Below, in pieces: positions 38,092 to 46,880 of a stretch of 64,000 bases of DNA. A program made the position numbers and the translations under genes. Source of the DNA: Bacteroides caecimuris (GTDB lineage Bacteria > Bacteroidota > Bacteroidia > Bacteroidales > Bacteroidaceae); NCBI RefSeq assembly GCF_001688725.2, contig NZ_CP015401.2:248001-312000 (forward strand), in the 5' to 3' direction. The notes under the pieces were generated by a model. The model was not told the origin of the DNA. It did no database searches and worked only from the letters and a program-made list of their open reading frames with translations. Each line of letters starts with the position of its first letter. The stretch's first letter is position 1.

Positions 38092-39057
38092 ATGATGAAA
38101 ATGGATATGAAAAAAATAATGATATACCTTTTGTCCGGTCTGTTGTTACTGACCGGTTGTTCGGAAGAAGAACTTACGTCCCAATTGGATACGACTCCCG
38201 AATACGAGAAAATACTGGCTGTTGATGAAAACGCTTCGCAAGCAGACAAGACTATTTATGAATGGTATAAGAAATACAATACGGCATTCCTTTATAAGTT
38301 TGATGATAAAGACGTGCACTGGCTATGGAGCGGTACTTTCGTATGCTACTACGAGCCTTGGGATGTGGAGAGTGAGGAAGATATGGCTATGTTGGAAGAA
38401 CAACTGGCAGTGATAGAGACTAATTTACTTTCCAAATATAGTGAAGAGACGCTTCGGCAATCGCTCCCTTACAAAGTATTTTTGATGAAGGAGTTGCGAT
38501 CGAGAGATTCTTCGTTGTCGTCCGCATGGACAACAGCGCTTTCTAATGGGCAGGATGCGATGTTGGTGGGGTATATGCAAAAGAGCGGTTCTCCTTTTGC
38601 CAACAGTAAGTTCGATTCCGAATTAGGCAATATCTTTAGTACGTTTTTCTTTAATAGTTTGAACAAGCGTCCCGATAAGTTCTTTGAAAGCCGGATACCT
38701 GTAAAATACAGTCTTCTTACCTGTCCGGAAGACCCGGCGATAGAGGAAGAGCAGAAGATAAAACCGGATTTTGATAATCCGGATCATGTAGCCAACGTAT
38801 GCGGCTATATTGTCGGATACCTTTCAGCACGTACGCGTCTGCCTAATGAGATACAGGATTATGCCGACTATCTGACTTTCCTGACGAAAAATCCAGGAAG
38901 TGAAATACGGAAAATTACAGGTTTTTATTGGCGGATTGCCTGGCGGGCTACTCTCTTTATAGAATACTGTATGGAGGCCAATGGGGAAGACTTGATAGCT
39001 GTGCAGAATGCGGCATTTCCGGATGATAAGGTAACGATGGATGATTTTAAGTATTAA
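38092..39057 (+). CDS. Lipoprotein resembling the Bacteroides zinc metallopeptidase-like family, active-site motif not seen
   Basis: Lipoprotein of 321 residues (lipobox LLTGC). The mature N-terminus (EEELTSQLDTTPEYE) and the following YEWYKKYNTAFLYKFD stretch recall the putative zinc-binding metallopeptidase lipoproteins that often follow susD in sigma-controlled loci. The usual HExxH motif is absent; the region where it would lead on to an E-D-F-A-E-type helix reads IQDYADYLTF. It may therefore be a pseudo-enzyme with a binding role. This family assignment is inference from pattern memory and could be wrong. Several in-frame Met codons (38092, 38095, 38101, 38107) make the exact start uncertain; MKKIMIYLL at 38107 is a strong alternative. 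Confidence 0.6.
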   Translation: MMKMDMKKIMIYLLSGLLLLTGCSEEELTSQLDTTPEYEKILAVDENASQADKTIYEWYKKYNTAFLYKFDDKDVHWLWSGTFVCYYEPWDVESEEDMAMLEEQLAVIETNLLSKYSEETLRQSLPYKVFLMKELRSRDSSLSSAWTTALSNGQDAMLVGYMQKSGSPFANSKFDSELGNIFSTFFFNSLNKRPDKFFESRIPVKYSLLTCPEDPAIEEEQKIKPDFDNPDHVANVCGYIVGYLSARTRLPNEIQDYADYLTFLTKNPGSEIRKITGFYWRIAWRATLFIEYCMEANGEDLIAVQNAAFPDDKVTMDDFKY

Positions 39058-39075
39058 TACATATATTTTTCAACG

Positions 39076-40305
39076 ATGAAGAAACTTATTTTTTTGTGTA
39101 TGCTGTTGATGGGACATCTCACATTATCGACAGCACAGGAAAATGCGGGTGGTGGAATCCTTTTTCATGAAAACGAACCGTGGAAAGAGATAATAGCCCT
39201 TGCACAGAAAGAGAATAAATTGATATTCATGGATTGTTATACCAGTTGGTGTGGACCTTGCAAAGCATTGTCGAAGAACGTATTCACTCAGAAGAAAGTG
39301 GGGGATTTCTTCAATCCGCAGTTTATCAATGTGAAATATGATATGGAGAAAGGAGACGGGAAAGTGCTTCAAGAGAGATACAAATCGTATATTGTCGGCT
39401 ATCCTACTTTGTTATTGATTGATAAGAACGGTAAGGTATTGCAGCAAATGGCTGGATATCAGGATGCGGATAAATTGATACAAGGGATACGGAAAGCTGC
39501 TAAAGGACGCGATTTGTTTACTCTTGCTGCCGAGTATCAGGCGGGAAACCGGGAACTGACTTTTATGAAAGAATATATCGAAAGTCTGAATGCTGCTTTC
39601 TTGCGAGACAGTGTGAATAATATAACCCGTCGGCAACTGACTGTAATAGACCCGAAAGAACTGGATAAAGATGAAGTGTGGGACGTATATGGCACTTACG
39701 TGAAGGATGTCCGTTCCGCTGCTTTCGAATATCTGGTGAATAATGCATACCGTTACTATCGGAAGCTGAACCGGGATTATTATAAAATCAATACTCAGCT
39801 TCAGTTCTGTTGTGAGAAGGAGCTCCGCTCGCTCTTCAAACTGAATTTCGATGAACAGGGGAAGCCACAAGCTCTGTCGGTCGACACTACTACTGCCCGG
39901 AAAGTGATAGCTTATATGCAGAAAGCGGATTTAAACCATCGCGATAGTTATTTGGCTAAACTGTATATTCATCAATTGCTTTTGAAAGGAGAGTATCAAG
40001 AGGCATGGGAAAGCATTATGTTGTGTCATCGAATAGGAGTCAGGAGTTTTACGTCAGCAGCGGTACATGATTACATCCGTTTCCTGATTCACTATCCTGT
40101 TGGTAAGGTTGCCTTGAAGAATTATTTGAACGTGCTGGAACAGTTCCGCGCTACTGGTGAAAAAGGGGCTTTCAGCTATCATATGTATCGGACGATGGCC
40201 GAAATATACCAACAACTCGGTAATGCTAAAAAAGCCAAAGAATTGCAGCAGGCTTATCAGGCTATAGACGGACAACGAATGAAAGAGATCAAAAATTCTA
40301 TTTAA
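39076..40305 (+). CDS. Secreted thioredoxin-family protein
   Basis: Protein of 409 residues with signal peptide (ends near STAQ, about 21) and an N-terminal thioredoxin-like domain (about 30-150) with the redox motif WCGPC (Cys59, Cys62) and the cis-Pro region VGYPTLLLID. The remaining 250 residues are helical, TPR-like in character, with no motif I recognise. Likely periplasmic disulfide reductase or isomerase acting on imported or envelope proteins. Lies 18 bp after the preceding lipoprotein gene and 9 bp before a second thioredoxin-fold gene, so all belong to one operon. Confidence 0.88.
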   Translation: MKKLIFLCMLLMGHLTLSTAQENAGGGILFHENEPWKEIIALAQKENKLIFMDCYTSWCGPCKALSKNVFTQKKVGDFFNPQFINVKYDMEKGDGKVLQERYKSYIVGYPTLLLIDKNGKVLQQMAGYQDADKLIQGIRKAAKGRDLFTLAAEYQAGNRELTFMKEYIESLNAAFLRDSVNNITRRQLTVIDPKELDKDEVWDVYGTYVKDVRSAAFEYLVNNAYRYYRKLNRDYYKINTQLQFCCEKELRSLFKLNFDEQGKPQALSVDTTTARKVIAYMQKADLNHRDSYLAKLYIHQLLLKGEYQEAWESIMLCHRIGVRSFTSAAVHDYIRFLIHYPVGKVALKNYLNVLEQFRATGEKGAFSYHMYRTMAEIYQQLGNAKKAKELQQAYQAIDGQRMKEIKNSI

Positions 40306-40314
40306 AATAATAAT

Positions 40315-41412
40315 ATGGTTATGAAGATTTTTTTTACTTTATTGCTAATATGTGCTCCTATATGGTTGTCAGCACAGGATTATTGTATTGAAGGTGAGGC
40401 GCCGGGTATGGATGGTATGATGATATACCTCAAAGAATACAAAAAGGCACCGATTGATTCGGCAACTGTTGTCGACGGTAAGTTCAGACTTCAGAACAAA
40501 CTCTTGGAAGTGAAACCGATGATAATCAGCGTGGGCAGGACGCTACAGCATATTTTGCTGGATGAAAATCCCATTTACATTACATGTACTACTGTTTCGC
40601 GGAAGGCGGGGGATAAGGTTATTCCTTCTGTCCTCCTTTCTGTGAAAGGAGATGCCGATCAGCATTTGCTGCAGCGAATGAATCAGGTATTGCAAAAGGA
40701 AATGCTTGTTATGCTGGCGTTGTCTCTTTCGGGTGAAGAAAAGGACAAGGCTACAAAGGAGACTTTGAATGCGTCTTTTATTCAGGCGAAAGAAGAAAGT
40801 AAACAGTTGTATGACAGCATTGTGAACCATAATAAAGATAGTTATGTGAGTGCATTGGTTATTCATGAACATCTATCTAAGGAACGTTCCATTGAAGAAC
40901 TCGAAATGCTCTATCTACAACTTTCCGATCGTGTGAAGAATGCCGCTCCTGGACAAAAATTGCAACAAGCTTTGGTTTCGATGCGGACAACTGGTATAGG
41001 GCAGACTGCTTCTGATTTCACTTTGCAAACTCCTGACGGAAAGGAACTCACCCTTTCCTCTTTGCGCGGTAAGGCGGTATTGCTTGACTTCTGGGCTTCT
41101 TGGTGTGGTCCGTGCATTCGTGAAATTCCTGGTGTGAAAAGAGTCTATGAGAAGTATCACGACAAGGGATTTGAAATTCTTTCTGTTTCGTTGGATAATA
41201 AAAAGGAGAACTGGACGCAAGCTATTGAGAAGCATCAGTTGCCATGGCTTCATGTATGCTCTCTGAAGGGATGGCAATGTCCGGTAGCCAAGTTATATAA
41301 TGTATCCGGTGTTCCCATGATGCTGCTTATTGATGCAGAAGGGAAGATTGTAGCGAATCAGTTGCGTGGAGAAAAGATGTTGGATGAGGCTGTCGGGAAA
41401 ATTTGCAAATAA
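40315..41412 (+). CDS. TlpA/ResA-like thiol-disulfide oxidoreductase with DUF4369-type N-terminus
   Basis: Periplasmic or envelope redox protein of 365 residues. Signal peptide ends near LSAQ. A DUF4369-like beta domain (about 25-115: YCIEGEAPGMDGMMIYLKEY) precedes a helical linker and a C-terminal AhpC/TSA-TlpA thioredoxin domain (about 225-365) with WASWCGPC (Cys264, Cys267) and SGVPMMLLID. Such two-domain proteins are common in Bacteroidota. Start could also be the Met two codons later (40321). Last gene of the sigma-controlled operon. Confidence 0.9.
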   Translation: MVMKIFFTLLLICAPIWLSAQDYCIEGEAPGMDGMMIYLKEYKKAPIDSATVVDGKFRLQNKLLEVKPMIISVGRTLQHILLDENPIYITCTTVSRKAGDKVIPSVLLSVKGDADQHLLQRMNQVLQKEMLVMLALSLSGEEKDKATKETLNASFIQAKEESKQLYDSIVNHNKDSYVSALVIHEHLSKERSIEELEMLYLQLSDRVKNAAPGQKLQQALVSMRTTGIGQTASDFTLQTPDGKELTLSSLRGKAVLLDFWASWCGPCIREIPGVKRVYEKYHDKGFEILSVSLDNKKENWTQAIEKHQLPWLHVCSLKGWQCPVAKLYNVSGVPMMLLIDAEGKIVANQLRGEKMLDEAVGKICK

Positions 41413-41441
41413 TGTGAGTGCACGTTAAAAATATTGTTCTG

Positions 41442-41475
41442 GATTCGTGTTGGACGAGGACGGTCGACACGAATC
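41442..41475 (+). repeat. Inverted repeat after the sigma-controlled operon
   Basis: GATTCGTGT (41442-41450) and ACACGAATC (41467-41475) form a perfect 9-bp stem with a 16-nt loop, 30 bp past the operon's last stop codon. No T-run follows, so it is at best a weak or factor-assisted terminator, or an RNA-stabilising stem. The rest of the 247-bp gap holds no gene. Confidence 0.5.
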
Positions 41476-41599
41476 TAGTTGTGATAGTTGGTGGGGATGT
41501 GATGTCTATAAGGAAAATACATACATGATGAGTGGGCTCCGCAAGAAACATTGTAAGGAAAAAAACGATGTAATTTTACATACTCTGTTGTGCTTTTCG

Positions 41600-41607
41600 T
41601 ATATTTG
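41600..41607 (+). promoter_or_regulatory. -7 promoter box of the nucleotidyltransferase gene
   Basis: TATATTTG matches TAnnTTTG, 52 bp ahead of the start codon. A clear -33 element is not seen. Confidence 0.6.
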
Positions 41608-41659
41608 CAACGAAATCTGATGCCGTTGACATCACTAACCTTTTAATATTACACAATTT

Positions 41660-42571
41660 ATGAAACCAACTTTATTTTTATTGGCAGCCGGTATGGGTAG
41701 CCGTTATGGAGGCTTGAAGCAATTAGACGGACTGGGTCCTAATGGCGAAACTATTATGGATTACTCAATCTATGATGCTATCAATGCCGGATTTGGCAAA
41801 CTTGTATTTGTAATCCGCAAAGATTTTGAACAAGATTTCCGTGATAAAATTATTTCCAAATACGAAGGTCACATTCCTTGCGAACTGGTATTTCAATCAA
41901 TCAACGATCTTCCAGAAGGCTTTACTTGCCCGGCAGACCGTACCAAACCTTGGGGTACTAACCATGCAGTGATGATGGGCGCTGATGTGATTAAGGAACC
42001 GTTTGCAGTGATCAACTGCGATGACTTTTATGGTCGCGATTCTTTCCAGGTAATGGGTAAATTCCTTTCTGCTCTTCCTGAAAATTCAAAGAACGTTTAT
42101 TCGATGGTAGGTTTCCGTGTAGGAAATACATTGAGTGAAAGCGGTACGGTATCTCGCGGTATCTGTAGTACAGACACTAAAGGATTGTTGACATCTGTAG
42201 TAGAACGTACAAAAATCCAACGTATGGACGGTGAAGTGAAGTACATTGATGACAATGGCGAATGGACAGCTACTCCTGACACTACTCCGGTTAGTATGAA
42301 TTTCTGGGGATTCACTCCTGATTACTTCGCTTACAGCCAGGAATTCTTTAAGGCTTTCCTTAGCGATCCGAAGAATATGGAAAATCTGAAGAGCGAGTTC
42401 TTTATCCCATTGATGGTAGATAAATTGATTAATGACGGAACTGCAACGGTTGAGGTGCTCGATACTACCAGCAAGTGGTTCGGTGTTACTTATCCGGAAG
42501 ACCGTCAGAGCGTAGTAGACAAGATTCAGGCATTGGTTGATGCCGGTGAATATCCTGCTAAGTTGTTCTAA
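41660..42571 (+). CDS. Sugar-phosphate nucleotidyltransferase family protein
   Basis: Protein of 303 residues with the nucleotidyltransferase fold. The N-terminal signature LAAGMGSRYGGLKQL (G-x-G-x-R with downstream Lys) binds the nucleotide. The metal-binding Asp pair is probably in VINCDDFYGRD (about 115-125), and SMNFWGFTPDYF belongs to the sugar-binding half. Family members activate sugar or choline phosphates with NTP. Substrate cannot be told from sequence. Single-gene unit with its own promoter and terminator. Confidence 0.88.
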   Translation: MKPTLFLLAAGMGSRYGGLKQLDGLGPNGETIMDYSIYDAINAGFGKLVFVIRKDFEQDFRDKIISKYEGHIPCELVFQSINDLPEGFTCPADRTKPWGTNHAVMMGADVIKEPFAVINCDDFYGRDSFQVMGKFLSALPENSKNVYSMVGFRVGNTLSESGTVSRGICSTDTKGLLTSVVERTKIQRMDGEVKYIDDNGEWTATPDTTPVSMNFWGFTPDYFAYSQEFFKAFLSDPKNMENLKSEFFIPLMVDKLINDGTATVEVLDTTSKWFGVTYPEDRQSVVDKIQALVDAGEYPAKLF

Positions 42572-42596
42572 AGAAGAGCTATTGATTAAGATAGAG

Positions 42597-42628
42597 AGCA
42601 GTCATTCATAAGAATGACTGCTTTTTTG
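42597..42628 (+). terminator. Intrinsic terminator of the nucleotidyltransferase gene
   Basis: Perfect 11-bp stem AGCAGTCATTC (42597-42607) and GAATGACTGCT (42612-42622) with a 4-nt loop, followed by a T-run. Confidence 0.92.
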
Positions 42629-42673
42629 TTTTTCATAACGTATCATACTAAGTAGTATCTAATAAATATTCAG

Positions 42674-42681
42674 TATCTTTG
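42674..42681 (+). promoter_or_regulatory. -7 promoter box of the ABC-F gene
   Basis: TATCTTTG matches TAnnTTTG, 31 bp ahead of the GTG start. The segment just upstream contains the dyad TACTAAGTAGTA (42646-42657), which could be an operator. No clear -33 TTTG. Confidence 0.6.
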
Positions 42682-42712
42682 CAGTCCAAAATATTATAAA
42701 TCAGAAGCAGAA

Positions 42713-44668
42713 GTGATTTCAGTAGAAGGATTATCAGTAGAATTTAATGCGACGCCGCTTTTTGAGGACGTCAGCTATGTAATTAATAAGAAAGACCGCA
42801 TTGCGCTGGTCGGCAAAAATGGTGCCGGTAAATCAACCATGCTGAAGATATTGGCAGGTTTGCAGTCACCGACACACGGAGTGGTAGCTACTCCGAAAGA
42901 TGTAACTATAGGATATTTGCCACAGGTCATGATTCTTTCCGACAACCGGACGGTGATGGGAGAGGCAGAACTGGCATTCGAACATATATTTGAGCTTCAG
43001 GCGAAGTTGGAACGGATGAATCAGGAATTGGCGGAACGGACAGACTATGATTCGGAAGAATATCACCAGTTGATAGACCGTTTCACGCATGAAAACGACC
43101 GCTTCCTGATGATGGGCGGTACGAACTTTCAGGCGGAAATCGAACGGACACTTCTCGGATTGGGATTCAGCCGGGAAGATTTGGAACGCCCTACTTCGGA
43201 ATTCTCCGGTGGATGGCGTATGCGTATCGAATTGGCAAAATTGCTTTTACGACGCCCAGACGTGCTTCTGCTCGATGAGCCGACCAATCACCTCGATATA
43301 GAAAGTATCCAATGGCTGGAAAACTTTTTGTCTACACGTGCCAATGCTGTCGTATTAGTCAGCCACGATCGTGCGTTCCTGAATAACGTAACTACCCGTA
43401 CCATCGAAATCACCTGCGGTCAGATTTACGACTACAAAGTGAAGTACGATGAGTTTGTAGTCCTGCGCAAAGAACGCCGTGAACAGCAACTCCGTGCTTA
43501 CGAAAATCAGCAGAAACAAATACAGGATACGGAAGACTTTATCGAACGCTTCCGTTATAAGGCTACTAAAGCCGTGCAAGTACAAAGCCGTATCAAGCAA
43601 CTGGAAAAGATAGACCGCATCGAAGTGGACGAAGAAGATAATTCCGCCTTGCGTTTAAAATTCCCTCCAGCCAGCCGTAGCGGAAACTATCCTGTAATTT
43701 GCGAAGATGTGCGCAAAGCGTATGGTAGCCATGTCGTTTTCCATGATGTCAACCTGACTATCAACAGGGGAGAGAAAGTGGCTTTCGTTGGGAAGAACGG
43801 AGAGGGTAAGTCTACCTTGGTGAAATGTATCATGGACGAGATTGATTTCGAAGGCAAACTAACGATCGGACATAATGTACAAATCGGTTATTTTGCGCAG
43901 AACCAAGCACAAATGTTGGATGAGAACCTGACTGTATTTGATACCATCGACCGTGTAGCCACAGGAGATATCCGTCTGAAGATACGTGATATACTGGGAG
44001 CTTTCATGTTTGGAGGCGAGGCTTCGGATAAAAAGGTGAAAGTCCTTTCCGGAGGAGAACGTACGCGATTGGCAATGATTAAACTTCTGCTGGAACCCGT
44101 AAACCTACTGATTTTGGACGAACCGACCAATCATTTGGATATGCGTTCGAAAGATGTTTTGAAGGAAGCTATCCGCGAATTTGACGGAACTGTGATTCTT
44201 GTCAGCCACGACCGTGATTTTCTGGATGGACTTGCGACTAAAGTATATGAGTTTGGTGGTGGACTTGTAAAAGAACACCTCGGAGGCATCTATGAATTCT
44301 TGCAAAAGAAAAAGATAGATAGCTTGAACGAGCTTCAGAAAGGAGCAGGATTGTCGGCTTCTCCTACGGCTTCAGCTAAAGGTAATCAACCCGAAACCGT
44401 TCAGCCTTCGGAGAATAAGCTCTCTTACGAAGCCCAGAAAGAACTAAATAAGAAGATCAAGAAACTCGAACGCCAGGTGGCGGACTGTGAGGCTTCGATA
44501 GAGGAAACCGAATCCGCGATTGCTATCGTAGAAGCGAAGATGGCAACCCCCGAAGGAGCTTCGGACATGCAACTCTATGAACAGCATCAGAAACTGAAGC
44601 AGCAGTTGGATGTCATTGTTGAAGAGTGGGAGCGGGTTTCTATGGAACTGGAAGAAGTGAAAAACTAA
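42713..44668 (+). CDS. ABC-F family ATPase (ribosome-associated type)
   Basis: Soluble protein of 651 residues with two ATPase domains and no membrane segments. Walker A motifs GKNGAGKST (about 36-44) and GKNGEGKST (about 359-367); signature motifs FSGGWRMRIELAKLLL and LSGGERTRLAMIKLLL; Walker B LLLDEPTNHLDI and LILDEPTNHLD. A linker about 240-310 carries the charged helices typical of ABC-F, and a C-terminal coiled coil (about 575-651) resembles the Uup C-terminal domain. ABC-F proteins act on ribosomes. Starts with GTG at 42713; no in-frame ATG gives an intact first strand. Confidence 0.95.
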   Translation: MISVEGLSVEFNATPLFEDVSYVINKKDRIALVGKNGAGKSTMLKILAGLQSPTHGVVATPKDVTIGYLPQVMILSDNRTVMGEAELAFEHIFELQAKLERMNQELAERTDYDSEEYHQLIDRFTHENDRFLMMGGTNFQAEIERTLLGLGFSREDLERPTSEFSGGWRMRIELAKLLLRRPDVLLLDEPTNHLDIESIQWLENFLSTRANAVVLVSHDRAFLNNVTTRTIEITCGQIYDYKVKYDEFVVLRKERREQQLRAYENQQKQIQDTEDFIERFRYKATKAVQVQSRIKQLEKIDRIEVDEEDNSALRLKFPPASRSGNYPVICEDVRKAYGSHVVFHDVNLTINRGEKVAFVGKNGEGKSTLVKCIMDEIDFEGKLTIGHNVQIGYFAQNQAQMLDENLTVFDTIDRVATGDIRLKIRDILGAFMFGGEASDKKVKVLSGGERTRLAMIKLLLEPVNLLILDEPTNHLDMRSKDVLKEAIREFDGTVILVSHDRDFLDGLATKVYEFGGGLVKEHLGGIYEFLQKKKIDSLNELQKGAGLSASPTASAKGNQPETVQPSENKLSYEAQKELNKKIKKLERQVADCEASIEETESAIAIVEAKMATPEGASDMQLYEQHQKLKQQLDVIVEEWERVSMELEEVKN

Positions 44669-44692
44669 AATAAAATAATTATTATATTGAAT

Positions 44693-46729
44693 ATGAAAGT
44701 AACCAAGTATTTACCAATTCTTGCCGTATGCCTTATGACAACAGGATGTAACAGTAAGAAAGAGGCCGTGCTGACGTCCGGTATCGACCTTGCTAATCTG
44801 GATACCACGGCTATGCCGGGTACAAGTTTTTATCAATATGCCTGTGGAGGTTGGATAAAAGACCATCCGCTGACAGACGAATATTCACGTTTCGGAACAT
44901 TCGACATGTTGCGCGAAAACAGCCGCGAGCAATTGAAAGCACTGATTGCCGAACTGGCTGCGAAGACAGATAACGCTCCGGGCAGTGCCGCTCAAAAAGT
45001 GGGCGACCTTTACAACATCGCAATGGATAGCGTGAAGCTGAACCAGGAAGGTGTAGCTCCGATTAAGGCTGAACTGGAAGCTATCGACGCACTCAAGGAT
45101 AAGAACGAAATCTATGCATATATTGCTGAGAGCCAGAAGAAAGGCATCCGTCCTTACTTCACCATGTTTGTAAGTGCGGATGATATGAACAGTTCCATGA
45201 ATATGGTGCAGACCTATCAGGGCGGTATCGGAATGGGACAGCGTGACTATTATCTGGAGGATGACGAGCAGACTAAAAATATCCGTAATAAATATCAGGA
45301 ACATATCGCCAAAATGTTCCAGCTGGCAGGTTATGATGAGGCTACTGCACAGAAAGCTGTGAAAGCGGTGATGAATATCGAAACCCGCTTGGCGAAAGCC
45401 GCTCGTTCACAAGTGGAATTGCGTGACCCTCATGCCAACTATAACAAGATGGATAGGGCGACGTTGAAAAAGAACTTTCCTACTTTTGACTGGGATACTT
45501 ATTTCACCGTTTCCGGTTTGAAAGATTTGGAAGAAGTAAACATTGGTCAGCCTGCTGCCATGAAGGAAGTAGCCGATGTGATTAATACCGTATCACTGGA
45601 CGATCAGAAACTGTACCTCCAATGGGGATTGATAGATGCCGCCGCTTCTTATCTGAGCGACGATTTTGAAGCACAAAACTTCGACTTCTACAGCCGGACA
45701 ATGTCTGGCAAGAAAGAAATGCAACCTCGCTGGAAACGTTCCGTGAGCACTGTAGATGGTGTACTTGGCGAAGTGGTAGGACAGATGTATGTAGAGAAGT
45801 ACTTCCCGGCTGCCGCCAAAGAACGTATGGTTACATTGGTGAAGAACCTGCAAACTTCTTTAGGAGAACGTATCAAAGGTCTGGAATGGATGAGTGAGCC
45901 GACCAAGGAGAAAGCTTTGGAAAAACTGGCTACCTTCCATGTAAAGATAGGTTACCCGGATAAATGGAAAGATTACTCCGCACTGGAGATTAAAAACGAT
46001 TCTTACTGGGCAAACATCGAACGTGCCAGCCAATGGGATTACAATGAAATGATTGCCAAAGCCGGCAAGCCGGTCGACAAGGACGAATGGTTGATGACTC
46101 CTCAAACAGTGAACGCTTATTATAACCCGACTACCAATGAAATCTGTTTCCCGGCAGCTATCCTGCAACCTCCGTTCTTCGATATGAATGCAGACGATGC
46201 TATGAACTACGGTGCAATCGGCGTAGTAATCGGTCATGAGATGACTCATGGATTTGACGATCAGGGACGTCAATATGACAAAGACGGAAACCTGAAAGAC
46301 TGGTGGACAGAAGAAGATGCTAAAAAGTTTGAGGAACGGGCACAGGTGATGGTTAACTTCTTTGACAGTATTGAAGTGGCTCCGGGCGTACAGGCTAACG
46401 GTCAATTGACTTTGGGAGAAAACATTGCCGACCACGGCGGTCTGCAAGTTTCCTACCAGGCATTCAAGAACGCGACAGCTGCCGCTCCTCTCGAAACTGT
46501 TGACGGATTTACTCCCGAACAGCGTTTCTTCCTTGCCTACGCTAATGTATGGGCAGGAAATATCCGTCCGGAAGAAATTCTCCGGTTGACCAAACTCGAC
46601 CCTCACTCGTTAGGCAAATGGCGTGTAGACGGTGCACTTCCTCAAATCGGAACATGGTATGAAGCATTTCATATTACCGAGCAAGACCCGATGTTCGTTC
46701 CTAAAGACAAACGTGTGTCTATCTGGTAA
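44693..46729 (+). CDS. M13 family (neprilysin-like) zinc metallopeptidase, lipoprotein
   Basis: Envelope endopeptidase of about 678 residues. Lipobox MTTGC. Zinc site HEMTH (His515, His519, catalytic Glu516) with third ligand Glu576 in GENIADHGG; substrate-binding motif NAYYNPTTNEICFPA just before. Both M13 halves are present: the helical N-domain about 50-420 and the C-terminal catalytic domain ending in the family's W (RVSIW). I took ATG 44693 (MKVTKYL) rather than the in-frame TTG at 44687. Homologous to PepO-type peptidases of oral Bacteroidales. 24 bp after the ABC-F gene. Confidence 0.95.
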   Translation: MKVTKYLPILAVCLMTTGCNSKKEAVLTSGIDLANLDTTAMPGTSFYQYACGGWIKDHPLTDEYSRFGTFDMLRENSREQLKALIAELAAKTDNAPGSAAQKVGDLYNIAMDSVKLNQEGVAPIKAELEAIDALKDKNEIYAYIAESQKKGIRPYFTMFVSADDMNSSMNMVQTYQGGIGMGQRDYYLEDDEQTKNIRNKYQEHIAKMFQLAGYDEATAQKAVKAVMNIETRLAKAARSQVELRDPHANYNKMDRATLKKNFPTFDWDTYFTVSGLKDLEEVNIGQPAAMKEVADVINTVSLDDQKLYLQWGLIDAAASYLSDDFEAQNFDFYSRTMSGKKEMQPRWKRSVSTVDGVLGEVVGQMYVEKYFPAAAKERMVTLVKNLQTSLGERIKGLEWMSEPTKEKALEKLATFHVKIGYPDKWKDYSALEIKNDSYWANIERASQWDYNEMIAKAGKPVDKDEWLMTPQTVNAYYNPTTNEICFPAAILQPPFFDMNADDAMNYGAIGVVIGHEMTHGFDDQGRQYDKDGNLKDWWTEEDAKKFEERAQVMVNFFDSIEVAPGVQANGQLTLGENIADHGGLQVSYQAFKNATAAAPLETVDGFTPEQRFFLAYANVWAGNIRPEEILRLTKLDPHSLGKWRVDGALPQIGTWYEAFHITEQDPMFVPKDKRVSIW

Positions 46730-46759
46730 TAGTTTTTGAATAGAAACCTGCTTTGCGAA

Positions 46760-46802
46760 GAAGCGTTGATTTTTCATATAGGAGAGTCAACGCTTTTTTT
46801 TA
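46760..46802 (+). terminator. Intrinsic terminator after the M13 peptidase gene
   Basis: AAGCGTTGA (46761-46769) pairs with TCAACGCTT (46787-46795), loop 17 nt, followed by a T-run. Confidence 0.9.
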
Positions 46803-46845
46803 TTAATTCACACCTTATTTATTACGTACGATAAACAATATTTCG

Positions 46846-46853
46846 TAACTTTG
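46846..46853 (+). promoter_or_regulatory. -7 promoter box of purH
   Basis: TAACTTTG matches TAnnTTTG, 27 bp ahead of the purH start. It overlaps an in-frame TTG that could be mistaken for a start codon. Confidence 0.7.
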
Positions 46854-46880
46854 CACACCAAATACTTAATAAGCAATTCA

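Noticed and set aside
41442..41475. Intrinsic terminator after the sigma-controlled operon
   Set aside because: Stem is good but no T-run follows, so it is listed only as an inverted repeat.
46851..46880. Upstream TTG start giving purH ten extra residues
   Set aside because: The TTG is part of the -7 promoter box TAACTTTG and would not be in the transcript.
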